From Deltaproteobacteria bacterium (lineage in GTDB: Bacteria > UBA10199 > JACPAL01 > JAHFST01), in contig JAHFST010000010.1 of the NCBI GenBank assembly GCA_023265625.1, positions 62,001-126,000 on the forward strand: a stretch of 64,000 nucleotides of DNA, written 5' to 3'. The notes under the pieces are model-generated. The model did no database searches. It was given only the letters and a program-made list of their open reading frames with translations, and was not told the DNA's origin. Below are positions 24,988-33,775 of this stretch, piece after piece. Made by a program: the position numbers and the translations under genes. How positions within the stretch are numbered: position 1 is the first letter of the stretch; every line of letters begins with the position of its first letter.

Positions 24988-26349
24988 CTATCTGAGTTGT
25001 AGAGCACCTTCTAAATCATACGGGAGGGCTTTGGTGATTTTAATCGGATGAAATTGGCCGATGGTGAGGTTAGGGCCCTTGATGTGAATTTTACCGTCAA
25101 TTTCTGGGGCATCCCATTCGGAGCGGCCCCAATGTAGGGGTTCAAAATTTTGAACCCCTACTTGTTCCACTAAAACAGGGATGGTTTTACCGACTAGAGA
25201 GAGATTTCTTTTCAGGCTAATTCCCTGTTGTAATTCCATAATTCTATCCCGTCTCGCTTGCCGCACCTCGGTTGGTACCTGATCGGGGAGGTCGTTGGCC
25301 GGGGTGCCTGGTTCATTCGAAAAGGCGAATACCCCCACCCGGGTGAGTGTCGCTTCGCCGACAAAGTCATAAAGTTTCTGGAAATCGTCCTCGGTCTCCC
25401 CGGGGTAGCCGGCGATCAGGGTGGTCCGAATCCCCATCCCGGGGATTTTTTTGTGGAGTCGGGTGATGATGTCACGGATGTAATTTCCATTGGAGCCACG
25501 CCGCATCGATTTCAAGACGGAATCGCTGATATGTTGAAATGGAATGTCCAGGTAGCGGGCGAAGTGGTCAGAGTCGGCCAGCCGGTCCACCAGTTCATCC
25601 GAGAAGCGGAGCGGGTAGGCGTACATCAGTCGGCACCAGATGCCCGAGGGGAGTTTTTCGCTGATGGCGGCCAAGAGTTTTTCGATAGTGGTTCCATTGT
25701 GCAGGTCGCCGCCATAGTCGGTAGAATCTTGCGCGATCAGGTTAAACTCGCGGACCCCCTCGGCGTGCAGGTTTTGCATCTCCGCAATGATCGATTCGAT
25801 CGACCGGCTGCGCTGTTTACCGCGTAACTGGGGGATGATGCAAAAAGTGCAGGTATGGTTGCACCCCTCGCTGATCTTGACGTAGGCCCAGTGCTTGGGC
25901 GTGGCGCGCAGCCGCGGGGTGTTTTCATTGTGGATGTAGAGGGGGGGATGGATGTATTCCCGGTTCGGTAGGGGCGTATTGCCATACGCCCCCACAGGGG
26001 CCGCCAGATCGGCAATTTTGGCATAGTCGTTGGTCCCGACAAACAGATCAACCTCGGGCAGTTCCTGAGAAATCCCCCCCGCCCCTTGGTAGCGCTCGCT
26101 CAGACAACCGGTCGCAATCAGTTTTTTGCAATTCCCCGTCTTTTTCTGCTCTGCCAGTCGCAGGAGGGTATCGACCGATTCCTGCGATGAGGCCTGCAGA
26201 AAGCCGCAGGTGTTGACCACGATCAGCTCCGCCTGGGACTCATCCTGGGTCAGCTCGTACCCCTTTTGCACCAACGACCCGAGCATGATCTCGGAGTCGA
26301 CCAGGTTCTTGGGGCAGCCCAGGCTTTGGAGGAAGACTTTTTTAGGCAT
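24988..26349 (-). CDS. rimO: Ribosomal protein S12 methylthiotransferase RimO
   Basis: A 453-aa radical SAM methylthiotransferase that modifies a conserved aspartate of ribosomal protein S12. The N-terminal cluster ligands appear in SLGCPKNLVDSE, VNTCGFLQAS and ATGCLSERY; the radical SAM motif is EGCNHTCTFCIIPQLRG. A C-terminal TRAM domain ends the protein. The SLGCPKNLVDSE signature separates RimO from MiaB. Two family A palindromes are read in frame: one near residue 125 (VGAYGNTPLPN) and one in the TRAM region (VGVQNFEPLHW). Confidence 0.95.
   Translation of the reverse strand: MPKKVFLQSLGCPKNLVDSEIMLGSLVQKGYELTQDESQAELIVVNTCGFLQASSQESVDTLLRLAEQKKTGNCKKLIATGCLSERYQGAGGISQELPEVDLFVGTNDYAKIADLAAPVGAYGNTPLPNREYIHPPLYIHNENTPRLRATPKHWAYVKISEGCNHTCTFCIIPQLRGKQRSRSIESIIAEMQNLHAEGVREFNLIAQDSTDYGGDLHNGTTIEKLLAAISEKLPSGIWCRLMYAYPLRFSDELVDRLADSDHFARYLDIPFQHISDSVLKSMRRGSNGNYIRDIITRLHKKIPGMGIRTTLIAGYPGETEDDFQKLYDFVGEATLTRVGVFAFSNEPGTPANDLPDQVPTEVRQARRDRIMELQQGISLKRNLSLVGKTIPVLVEQVGVQNFEPLHWGRSEWDAPEIDGKIHIKGPNLTIGQFHPIKITKALPYDLEGALQLR
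25133..25161. repeat. Family A-type perfect palindrome inside rimO (TRAM region)
   Basis: From 25134, GTAGGGGTTCAAAA and its exact reverse complement form a 28-bp perfect palindrome with no loop. It keeps the outer GTAGGGG...CCCCTAC of family A but has a unique inner sequence. It is in frame within the rimO coding region. Confidence 0.75.
25968..25995. repeat. Family A half-element inside rimO (near residue 125)
   Basis: GTAGGGGCGTATTGCC...ATACGCCCCCAC hairpin read in frame in the region linking the N-terminal domain to the radical SAM core. Confidence 0.7.
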
Positions 26350-26414
26350 GCCGCCTTGTTACCTTGTTCCCCCCCGGCGTCAACTTGAAATTCAAGCTGG
26401 ATAGGGTCTGGTTG

Positions 26415-27623
26415 CTACCACACAAACAACTTCCAATGATTCCCGCTGATCAAGCGGAGGAATAAACTCACCCCCTGCGGATGCCCGCCCCAGAAGGGGA
26501 GCCAGCCGATGGATACGAAATGAAAGGTGAGGATCATGGAGGCGCCGGAAGTGAATCGTGGGTAACGCTGGGCCCAGGCTTGTAACTGTGGTTTTGTGGT
26601 GCAAAATTTTGTCCAGATGCGGAGGAGGATCATGCCAGTGGCGTGCCAGAGGCCCCAAATGAAAAAGGCTGGGGAGACCACGTGCCAGAGGGCGATGGAC
26701 ATAAAAACGATCAGGATATTTCTGAACGGATGGCGACGGTTCCCTCCCAAGGGGATGTAGAGGTAATCGCGACAGAACCCGGTGAGGGTCATGTGCCAGG
26801 AGCGCCAGAAGAGGGAGAGGTTGCGTTTGAAGTAGGGGAAGTGGAAATTTTCCGAGATGCGGAATCCCGCCAAGCCGCAGGCCGCAATGGTGAGGTCGTT
26901 GGCGCCCGATACCAGGAGATAAAACCAGAGCGACAGGGTGTAGAAGGTGATCCAGAGATGGCCGTAAGAAAAATATTGCGGCGTATCGAAAACAATCTTC
27001 CAATCCATCGCGAGATACTTTTGGGCAAACCACCACTTGAGACAGCCGATCGCGATTCGTAGGAGGGTCAGGAGCGTGTCTTTCAGGGTGAGAGGATCTG
27101 GCTGGGTCATGGTTTCATGAAAATGTTCAAAACGCTCGATGGGTCCCTTGAAAAAAGTCGGGGCAAAAAAGGTGTAGCAAAAAAACTCCGCCATGCCCCC
27201 GGCGATGGGTAGTCCGGCGCGGATATCCAAGATGACCGAGAGCCAGCGAATCAGGGTGTAGGAGATGCCAAATTCATGGACCAAAGAACCCGTGAACGGG
27301 CTGGGTGTGTGCATCAACCAAAAATAAAATACTACTAAACCAATGGCCAATCCCGTGCAGACCTGTTGCCGATAAGGCCGCATGGCGGTGTACATCAAGG
27401 TGAGAAAGAGCAGCCCGCCGGTGGCCACAAACAAAAACAGGTAGAACGGATCCGTGGCCAATTCCAAAATAAAGAGACTCGCCCCCAACAAAAACAACGG
27501 CCGGCCTTCGGAGGAGAAGAGCCGACTGACCAACAACAACCCCGCAAAGCAGGCCAGTCCCCAGGTGAGGGGGAGGTGGTCATAGACGGGGGCTTTGAGT
27601 AGAACGGCTAGATCGGAAAACAT
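26415..27623 (-). CDS. MBOAT-family membrane O-acyltransferase
   Basis: A 402-aa polytopic membrane protein of the MBOAT family (AlgI/DltB/PatA group), which transfers acyl groups to extracytoplasmic or lipid substrates. Key segments: FFAPTFFKGPIERFEHF near residue 165, SLFWRSWHMTLTGFCRDYLY and IPLGGNRRHPFRN near residues 268-300, and the histidine-bearing IALWHVVSPAFFIWGLWHATG near residue 320, where the active-site histidine lies. Neighbours on the same strand are a P450 upstream and rimO downstream. No AlgJ/AlgX-type partner is seen, so the substrate is open. Confidence 0.88.
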   Translation of the reverse strand: MFSDLAVLLKAPVYDHLPLTWGLACFAGLLLVSRLFSSEGRPLFLLGASLFILELATDPFYLFLFVATGGLLFLTLMYTAMRPYRQQVCTGLAIGLVVFYFWLMHTPSPFTGSLVHEFGISYTLIRWLSVILDIRAGLPIAGGMAEFFCYTFFAPTFFKGPIERFEHFHETMTQPDPLTLKDTLLTLLRIAIGCLKWWFAQKYLAMDWKIVFDTPQYFSYGHLWITFYTLSLWFYLLVSGANDLTIAACGLAGFRISENFHFPYFKRNLSLFWRSWHMTLTGFCRDYLYIPLGGNRRHPFRNILIVFMSIALWHVVSPAFFIWGLWHATGMILLRIWTKFCTTKPQLQAWAQRYPRFTSGASMILTFHFVSIGWLPFWGGHPQGVSLFLRLISGNHWKLFVW

Positions 27624-27661
27624 TTTTTTCTACCTTAGGTATCCTCTCGTACCAAACATCA

Positions 27662-29284
27662 TCAAGTCTTATGAAATGGGCATTCCTCTGGAGTTTGGGA
27701 GCTGGCTGCCGCTGCCCTTGCTGGTTCGGGGCGGATGAGTGAGGGGGCAGCTCCCCGCTCGCGCGGGCGATAGCTCACCTCGAAGTCTTGCGGCCAGCGG
27801 GTCTTGCCGGCGCGGACCGGGTAGATCTCGCTAGTCATCAGGCTCATCGTGTAACGGCGCAGTAACAGGGTGGTGATAATTTTCATTTCCTGGTTGGCAA
27901 AATTGATCCCGGCGCAGAGATGGGCCGCGCCGCCGAATCCGATCATGCTGTAAGGGAGCTTGTCTTCCCGACGCTCCGGGGAAAAACGTTCCGGATCGTA
28001 GCGATGGGGATTGCTAAACACAGTCGAGAGCCGATGGGAAACCCAGGGGGAGGCGATGACGGAGGTCCCTGCGGGGATGCGGTAACCACCCACTTCAAAG
28101 GTGTCGGTTGCCTTGCGGAACACCATGTGGGCCACCGGATGAAGCCGTTCGGTTTCCTGGATGGCCCAATCGATGAGTTGCAGCTGTTGCAGTTTTTCGG
28201 CTGTCAGGGGGCCATCCCCCAGTACCTCATCCTGTTCCTCCAAGACGGAGGCGAGATAATCGGGATTTTGCAAAAGATCGGCCAGTACCCAAGAGGTTTG
28301 TCCCAGGGTGGTTTCATGGCCGGCCCAGACCAGCATCATGATGAGATGGCATATCAGTGCGTCATCCATCTTCGCATCTTTGGCCTCATCGAGTAAGATT
28401 TGGAGGAAATCCTGAGGTCCATTGGTCATCCTGCGCCGCTCGTCGATCGCCCCTTGGAAGATCTTATTGAGGCGTTCCTTGGCCTCTGCGCTCCTGCGGA
28501 AACGAGGCAGGGGGACCCACAGGGGGAGGACGGGTTCGATCCCTTCCGAGAAGACACGAAAGGTTCCGAACAGGTCGTCGGCCATCAGGTCCCGGAAACT
28601 CTCACCCAGCAGGGCGCGAGCGGCGATGTGCATGACCAACGGGCCCAGTTCTTGAGGCGCCTCGAAGGTCCCCGATTGTCCCATTGTTTCCAAGAATCGT
28701 TCGGTCTCCGCGGTCATGGCGGTCACATAGCTCTCCATCATTTTCTTGCTGAAACGCGGCAAGACGATACTTTTTTGAACTTTGTATTCGTCTTCGGGGG
28801 CCAAAAAATAGACATTGCCGGCAAACATCCGTAGCAAAAACTGATAGGCATCCCTCATGGATAGGGATTTGTCGGTCTTGGTGAAGAAGAGCCGGTTCGG
28901 TTCCGGGCCCAGGAGGACGACGGCGTCCTCTTTGCCAAGGCGGACTGAAAAAACGGGACCATGTTCCATGAAACCGGCTTCGACGACCGGGATCGGGTCG
29001 ATTAGGAAATCGAGGGTACTTCCCACGAACGGGACCCCTTCATAACGGGGGGGAAAGTTGGCCGGAGGCCTGTTGCGCCCCTCCAACAGCGGTTGGAGTC
29101 GCCGAGCGATGATTCCCTCAAGACCGTCACTCTTTGAGCGCTTCCGAATTGCGGCATTCATGTCTTGCAACGTAGCCCCGGCGAAGCGGGCTGCCCCGTA
29201 ACCGGTCTGTAGGGCAATCGTCCCCGCCAGACTCTCCGCCGCCCGGCCTATCATGCTTCCCATCGAAAACAAACCATCGATCAT
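27662..29284 (-). CDS. Cytochrome P450, CYP51-like
   Basis: A 540-aa haem monooxygenase. The heme-binding FGGAAHLCAG places the cysteine ligand near residue 457. The K-helix ExxR (ETERLHP) and the I-helix AGHETT oxygen-activation motif are intact. The region VPFVGSTLDFLIDPIPVVE... followed by GPVFSVRLGKEDAVVLLGPE resembles CYP51 (sterol 14-alpha-demethylase) and relatives. There are about 70 extra residues before this region. A strong Shine-Dalgarno (GGAGG) precedes the ATG. A sterol or isoprenoid substrate is plausible, but no sterol genes are present here and no redox partner is adjacent. Confidence 0.88.
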   Translation of the reverse strand: MIDGLFSMGSMIGRAAESLAGTIALQTGYGAARFAGATLQDMNAAIRKRSKSDGLEGIIARRLQPLLEGRNRPPANFPPRYEGVPFVGSTLDFLIDPIPVVEAGFMEHGPVFSVRLGKEDAVVLLGPEPNRLFFTKTDKSLSMRDAYQFLLRMFAGNVYFLAPEDEYKVQKSIVLPRFSKKMMESYVTAMTAETERFLETMGQSGTFEAPQELGPLVMHIAARALLGESFRDLMADDLFGTFRVFSEGIEPVLPLWVPLPRFRRSAEAKERLNKIFQGAIDERRRMTNGPQDFLQILLDEAKDAKMDDALICHLIMMLVWAGHETTLGQTSWVLADLLQNPDYLASVLEEQDEVLGDGPLTAEKLQQLQLIDWAIQETERLHPVAHMVFRKATDTFEVGGYRIPAGTSVIASPWVSHRLSTVFSNPHRYDPERFSPERREDKLPYSMIGFGGAAHLCAGINFANQEMKIITTLLLRRYTMSLMTSEIYPVRAGKTRWPQDFEVSYRPRERGAAPSLIRPEPARAAAASSQTPEECPFHKT

Positions 29285-29370
29285 AATTCCTCCTCAATAT
29301 GCGTTCGGGTTGCTTTAAAGGAAAACTTTTTCCACCGCAACTTTTCTGATGGCCTAACGATAATTTAAAG

Positions 29371-31068
29371 ATGCAAGTTCAGTCCTTTCAGATGGCCAAT
29401 TTCTTACGGCAATTGGGCCGTATCCCGTTACGGGTTTTGGGGCCAGCGACCACGGCTTTTAACGAACTCGCCCCTTGGGCCTTAGATCGGGCTGCCTTGG
29501 AGTTGTCTCAGCGGTTATCGCTGGGGAGTGAGGTAGATGCCTTTTACCAAGGGTGCAAACTGTTGGTCTCTCGCGTGGGAGCGGGTCAAACCGCCCCATT
29601 GAGTCCTGAGTTGGTGATTTATCAGGGAGATGATCAACAAATATTCGTGACCTTGGCCCTACGTAACCGGGAGGCGGCCTTTATGGTTTTCCCCGGGAAA
29701 CCACGTGCCGACTTGGAACCACTCGATGGGATGATGGTGACCCCGCTGCGGTCGTTCGGGGTCTTTTTGGATGACCATCTTTTTGCTGCCCGTGAGAAAG
29801 TGAGGGCAGTTTGGGGGGATGCTCCCTTGTCTGTTCAGGCCCGGCGGGTGCAAGATATGGTTTTGGAGGTGGTGTCACGTCGGCTCTTTGAGAAACCCCG
29901 TTACGGAGCCATGGCTGAACATCATCCGGTGCGATTAGCAGTTTGGGGTTTGTTGGATGCCTCGGCGGAGCGAGAGGTTCCAGAAGTGTCCCGGCTGTTT
30001 TACTCTGATTGGCTCCATTTTTTGAGTCTGACTGAACCAGAGCGACTGAAGAACGTCTTCAGGGCCGACAATCCATTCGACGAGCTCGATGTGTTGGAAA
30101 AAGATTATCGGGACTTTCTTCCCTATTTTGCCAAGTTGCACTCTTTTTTCGAACCAATCGCGCGTTACTTTGGGGAAGTTTTTCTGAAACCGGATGCGAA
30201 GATTCCTTCCCTGGACGAAGTTGCTTTTTGTACAGATCTTTACACCTATCTTGCCATGAGAAAAATTGCACCCGAAAAGACGTGGCCAGAGGCCATTATC
30301 AATGCCTACCTGTGTAACCACAATGATGGACTTCTCACGGCGATAGACTCCACAACCTCCTTTGAGGTGTTGTTGGAAAGTGGCGCGATGTTGATCAAGA
30401 TGATGGTCACATTTTTAGGCCGACATCTGGCGGGTGATGAGGAGGCGATGGCGATGTTTGGCGACCGGATTGCCCGTGATTTTCCGGAGGCGCTTGTCTG
30501 CCATCGGGGCAAGGCCAGCCCGTTGCGATACGAGGAGGTCAGCGCTACGCGCAACGAGGTATTAAAACGCCTGGTAGGGACTGATCGTCCCCATGTGGCC
30601 CTCATTGGCATTGGGAGAGAAATGGCGATTGTGGAGCGCTATGTCCGGGAAGGGATGGATCTCACTTTAATCGACAGCGAGCCGCGGGTGCAGGAATATT
30701 TTGAACAACATCAGGAAGATCTCAGGCGTTTGGAAACAGAATTTGGTGCCCGAATAATTTTTGACAACAGGGATTTTAGGGACGGCCGACTTGGCGCCCA
30801 GTTGGCAAAAAAGTGCCACGCCGTGGAGTTGCAAAACGTTTGGTTCAATCCTTCTGGAACTGCGGAAATCCTCGATCGATGGCTCGTACCGGGTGGGGTG
30901 GTATTGCAATATCATCCCGAACCGGGGCTCATTGATTTCACCGAGGACGGCTACGTCCCCTTGATCCAACGCGAACGGATCCCGGCTTTTCTTGGAACCC
31001 TTTCGGAACGCTGTGCCTATCCAACCGGGGTGTTTTTTTCGATGTGGCGGAAACCGAGGGAGTGGTAA
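29371..31068 (+). CDS. Large protein with C-terminal methyltransferase-like domain
   Basis: 565 aa. Residues 1-390 are unrecognised and mostly helical. Residues about 405-560 look like a Rossmann methyltransferase: HVALIGIGREMAIVERYV (motif I-like), DLTLIDSEPRVQEYF (motif II acidic residue), IIFDNRDFRD, and GTAEILDRWLVPGGVVLQYH (post-motif VI). It shares this general architecture with the protein at 14999-16528, although no clear sequence similarity between their N-terminal parts is visible. Divergent from the P450; 86 bases separate the two starts. Substrate unknown. Confidence 0.6.
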   Translation: MQVQSFQMANFLRQLGRIPLRVLGPATTAFNELAPWALDRAALELSQRLSLGSEVDAFYQGCKLLVSRVGAGQTAPLSPELVIYQGDDQQIFVTLALRNREAAFMVFPGKPRADLEPLDGMMVTPLRSFGVFLDDHLFAAREKVRAVWGDAPLSVQARRVQDMVLEVVSRRLFEKPRYGAMAEHHPVRLAVWGLLDASAEREVPEVSRLFYSDWLHFLSLTEPERLKNVFRADNPFDELDVLEKDYRDFLPYFAKLHSFFEPIARYFGEVFLKPDAKIPSLDEVAFCTDLYTYLAMRKIAPEKTWPEAIINAYLCNHNDGLLTAIDSTTSFEVLLESGAMLIKMMVTFLGRHLAGDEEAMAMFGDRIARDFPEALVCHRGKASPLRYEEVSATRNEVLKRLVGTDRPHVALIGIGREMAIVERYVREGMDLTLIDSEPRVQEYFEQHQEDLRRLETEFGARIIFDNRDFRDGRLGAQLAKKCHAVELQNVWFNPSGTAEILDRWLVPGGVVLQYHPEPGLIDFTEDGYVPLIQRERIPAFLGTLSERCAYPTGVFFSMWRKPREW

Positions 31069-31072
31069 GCCC

Positions 31073-31107
31073 TTGTAAAAATGAAAAATACCTTTTCTAT
31101 TTTTACA
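31073..31107. repeat. AT-rich imperfect inverted repeat after the methyltransferase-like gene
   Basis: TTGTAAAAAT (31073-31082) pairs with ATTTTTACAA (31098-31107), with an A/T-rich interior that also partly pairs. It lies 4 bases after the stop codon at 31068. It lacks a GC stem, so any terminator role is weak. Confidence 0.35.
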
Positions 31108-31177
31108 ATGATACGGACATTGGAAGGCTTTTTTAAGGGTCTTGCCTTGTGACGCCACTCTTGCCATAACCTCCCGC

Positions 31178-32473
31178 ATGAAATTCGCCCATTCGCAGAA
31201 TCTCTTTCAAGAGGCCAGCCTTCACCTGGTTGGCGGCGTTGACTCTCCCGTGCGCGCTTTTAAAGGGGTAGGGGGGACGCCGTTGTTTATCAAGCGGGCC
31301 AAGGGGGCCTCTTTGTGGGATGTGGATGGGAATCGGTACATTGACTACGTGGGCAGTTGGGGGCCGATGATTTGGGGGCATGCGCCGCTTTTTGTGTTGA
31401 ATGCGATTCGGCGCGCGATTCGGAGTGGGACCAGTTTTGGGGCCCCTTCGGAGGCGGAAACCCAGTTGGCCCAATGGGTGAAACGGTGTGTGCCGTCCAT
31501 CGAAAAAATTCGTTTTGTCAATTCGGGCACCGAGGCCACGATGGGGGCCATCCGGGCGGCGCGTGGTTACACGAAGCGGGACAAGATTATCAAATTTGAC
31601 GGGTGTTACCATGGCCATGCCGACCATTTGTTGGTCAAGGCAGGCTCCGGAGCGCAGACCTTGGGGACGCCCGACAGTGCCGGCGTGCCGAGCGCCTTGG
31701 CCCAAGAAACCTTGGTGGCGACCTACAATGATCTTGGTTCGGTCGCCGCCTTATTTCAGAAATTTCCCGGACAAATTGCGGCGGTGATTGTGGAACCCGT
31801 GGTGGGCAATATGGGGGTGATCCTCCCCCAGGCGAATTTCTTGCCGGGGTTGCGCGACCTGTGTACGCACGAGCAGAGTGTATTGATTTTTGACGAGGTG
31901 ATGACCGGTTTTCGGCTGGCCCTGGGCGGGGCCCAGGAGCTTTATGGGGTGAAGCCGGACATGACTTGTCTGGGCAAGATCATTGGTGGCGGGTTGCCGG
32001 TCGGGGCCTATGGGGGCGCGCAGGACATCATGTCGGTCGTGGCGCCCGAAGGGCCGGTGTATCAGGCCGGAACCCTTTCCGGAAATCCCGTGGCGATGGC
32101 GGCCGGGAGCGCGACCTTGAAGGAATTAATTAAAAGCCCGCCTTACGCCCAACTCAACGAGGCCAGTTCCGAGTTGATGCGTGGTTTGAGAGACATAGCG
32201 GCGCAAGTGAGCATCCCCGTGCAGGTGAATCAGGTGGGCTCGATGTGGACCCTATTTTTTGCGGATCGGCCGATCACCAATGCCGGTGAGGCCCGCCGGA
32301 GTGATACCAAACGTTTTGCGCAATTTTTTCACCTTATGATCGAAGCCGGCGTCTATCTCCCCCCGTCGCAATTTGAGGCTGCCTTTGTCTCCGCGGTCCA
32401 CACCACGCATGAATTTGAAAAAACCCTCCAGAGGGCGGAGGCTGCTTTGCAGAAACTACGGGAGGCTGCTTGA
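31178..32473 (+). CDS. hemL: Glutamate-1-semialdehyde 2,1-aminomutase
   Basis: A 431-aa PLP enzyme that makes 5-aminolevulinate from glutamate-1-semialdehyde in the C5 haem pathway. Features: LHLVGGVDSPVRAFKGVGGTP near the N-terminus, RFVNSGTEATMGAIRAARG, FDGCYHGHADHLLVKAGSG, LIFDEVMTGFRLA, and the PLP lysine in CLGKIIGGGLPVGAYGG, followed by YQAGTLSGNPVAMAAG. The ATG at 31178 matches the family start; 12 upstream codons are excluded. Its stop codon overlaps a TTG candidate start for atpZ, so haem synthesis and ATP synthase genes appear co-transcribed. Confidence 0.95.
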   Translation: MKFAHSQNLFQEASLHLVGGVDSPVRAFKGVGGTPLFIKRAKGASLWDVDGNRYIDYVGSWGPMIWGHAPLFVLNAIRRAIRSGTSFGAPSEAETQLAQWVKRCVPSIEKIRFVNSGTEATMGAIRAARGYTKRDKIIKFDGCYHGHADHLLVKAGSGAQTLGTPDSAGVPSALAQETLVATYNDLGSVAALFQKFPGQIAAVIVEPVVGNMGVILPQANFLPGLRDLCTHEQSVLIFDEVMTGFRLALGGAQELYGVKPDMTCLGKIIGGGLPVGAYGGAQDIMSVVAPEGPVYQAGTLSGNPVAMAAGSATLKELIKSPPYAQLNEASSELMRGLRDIAAQVSIPVQVNQVGSMWTLFFADRPITNAGEARRSDTKRFAQFFHLMIEAGVYLPPSQFEAAFVSAVHTTHEFEKTLQRAEAALQKLREAA

Positions 32474-32478
32474 AAAAA

Positions 32479-32691
32479 ATGGACCCGTTTTTAGTGGCTT
32501 GGGGCGTTTATGGGGCCGTTGGGTTTCAATTGGCCTTTGCGGTGGTGGGTGGTTTGTTGTTGGGCAATTGGTTGGATAAAAAATTAGGGACCAACCCCTG
32601 GTTGGCTTTAGGGGGATTGATCTTAGGCTCGGTTGGTGGATTTTATAATCTGTTGAGGATCGTCGATTGGCACCAGAACAAAAAGAACTGA
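32479..32691 (+). CDS. AtpZ/AtpI-like small ATP synthase accessory membrane protein
   Basis: 70 aa, two hydrophobic helices separated by LDKKLGTNPWLALGG, the hallmark of the AtpZ (F1Fo ATPase assembly) family. It would help assemble the Fo c-ring. A TTG at 32470, overlapping the hemL stop, is an alternative start: the GGAGG at 32461 lies 4 bases from that TTG and 13 from the ATG. The next gene starts inside its 3' end. Confidence 0.75.
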   Translation: MDPFLVAWGVYGAVGFQLAFAVVGGLLLGNWLDKKLGTNPWLALGGLILGSVGGFYNLLRIVDWHQNKKN

Positions 32692-33038
32692 GACTGATTT
32701 ACGGGATTGTCGCTGGGGTTTCCAGCTTGCTCCTCCTCGCGGGCTGGATCACGCAGCCGGCGCCGATTTTTTTGAGCCTGCTGTATGGGGTGGTGATTGG
32801 GGCTGGCAACTTGGTCCTGCTCGTTTGGATTGTCACCCAACTCACCTCCGGCAAGACGATCAAGAAGCGTAAAATCTTCATTTCTTTCGGTCTCAAAGGG
32901 CTGTTGTTCGTCTCATTAATCATCTTGATTCTCGGTAAGACGCATGTTAGTCCCGTCCCGCTTTTGTTGGGGATGTCCAATACGGTGGTGGGCATTCTGT
33001 TATACGGTATCTACGGCATCAAGGACTACTATGCATGA
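32667..33038 (+). CDS. atpI: ATP synthase subunit I (AtpI family)
   Basis: 123 aa with four hydrophobic helices, matching the poorly conserved ATP synthase I chain: IYGIVAGVSSLLLLAGW, LLYGVVIGAGNLVLLVWIV, a basic KKRKIFISFGLKG loop, and a final VGILLYGIYGIKDYYA. AtpI assists c-ring assembly. A TTG start is used; a GAGG sequence lies 9 bases before it. It overlaps atpZ by 25 bases and atpB by 8. Confidence 0.78.
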   Translation: MAPEQKELRLIYGIVAGVSSLLLLAGWITQPAPIFLSLLYGVVIGAGNLVLLVWIVTQLTSGKTIKKRKIFISFGLKGLLFVSLIILILGKTHVSPVPLLLGMSNTVVGILLYGIYGIKDYYA

Positions 33039-33732
33039 ATTTAACTGGATCGCGCTGCTCTCCGATAAAATCAATCACCATAATATCCATGTTTTTACGG
33101 CCCTGATGATCGTCATCCTCCTGGGAGTGGCGGTCTTGTGGGCCCGGCCTCGACTGAAGAGGGCGGAGGAGCGATTGATTCCCGAAGACAAGATGACCTT
33201 ACCCAATGTCTTTGAGGCCGTCGTGGAAAGTATCTTAGGCCTGATGGAAGGGGTCATTGGTCATGGCGCGGAGAAGTACTTTCCCCTGATTGGGACGGTT
33301 TTTATCTATATTTTTCTGTGTAACGCGATCGCCCTGGTTCCCGGGTTTGTGCCGCCTACCGACAATATCAATACCAATCTGGCGATCTCGTTGACGATCT
33401 TTGTTTATTACAATGCGATGGGGATTCGCGAAAATGGTTTGAAAAATTACATCAAGCATTTGTTGGGCCCGATCATTTGGCTGGGGCCTCTCATGTTGGT
33501 TATTGAGTTAATTGGTCACCTGGTGCGCCCTGTCTCCCTCTCGCTGCGTTTATTCGGCAATATCACGGGGGATCACCTGGTCTTGGGTATCTTTTCCGGT
33601 CTGACTCCGATTTTGGTTCCGGTCATATTTTTAGCCCTGGGGCTCTTTGTTTCCTTCATCCAGGCCTTTGTGTTTAGCCTACTGTCGATGATTTATATCG
33701 GCCTGGCGACGGCCCATGAAGAACATGTCTAG
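33031..33732 (+). CDS. atpB: ATP synthase Fo subunit a
   Basis: 233 aa. Subunit a forms the proton half-channels facing the c-ring. The essential arginine sits in RPVSLSLRLFGNITGDHLVL (near residue 170). Other family segments are LPNVFEAVVESILGLM, FLCNAIALVPGFVPPTDNIN and the C-terminal SFIQAFVFSLLSMIYIGLA. The ATG at 33031 overlaps atpI; the frame is open further up but has no homology there. No atpF or F1 genes follow; they must be elsewhere. Confidence 0.94.
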   Translation: MHEFNWIALLSDKINHHNIHVFTALMIVILLGVAVLWARPRLKRAEERLIPEDKMTLPNVFEAVVESILGLMEGVIGHGAEKYFPLIGTVFIYIFLCNAIALVPGFVPPTDNINTNLAISLTIFVYYNAMGIRENGLKNYIKHLLGPIIWLGPLMLVIELIGHLVRPVSLSLRLFGNITGDHLVLGIFSGLTPILVPVIFLALGLFVSFIQAFVFSLLSMIYIGLATAHEEHV

Positions 33733-33775
33733 ACATTCTTTGCCAGGGACTCTCGAGGAAAGGAGGAAAACTCTT

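Noticed and set aside
26392-27036. A 214-codon minus-strand frame overlapping the MBOAT gene
   Set aside because: It lies in another frame of a clear MBOAT gene and is proline/histidine-rich without motifs.
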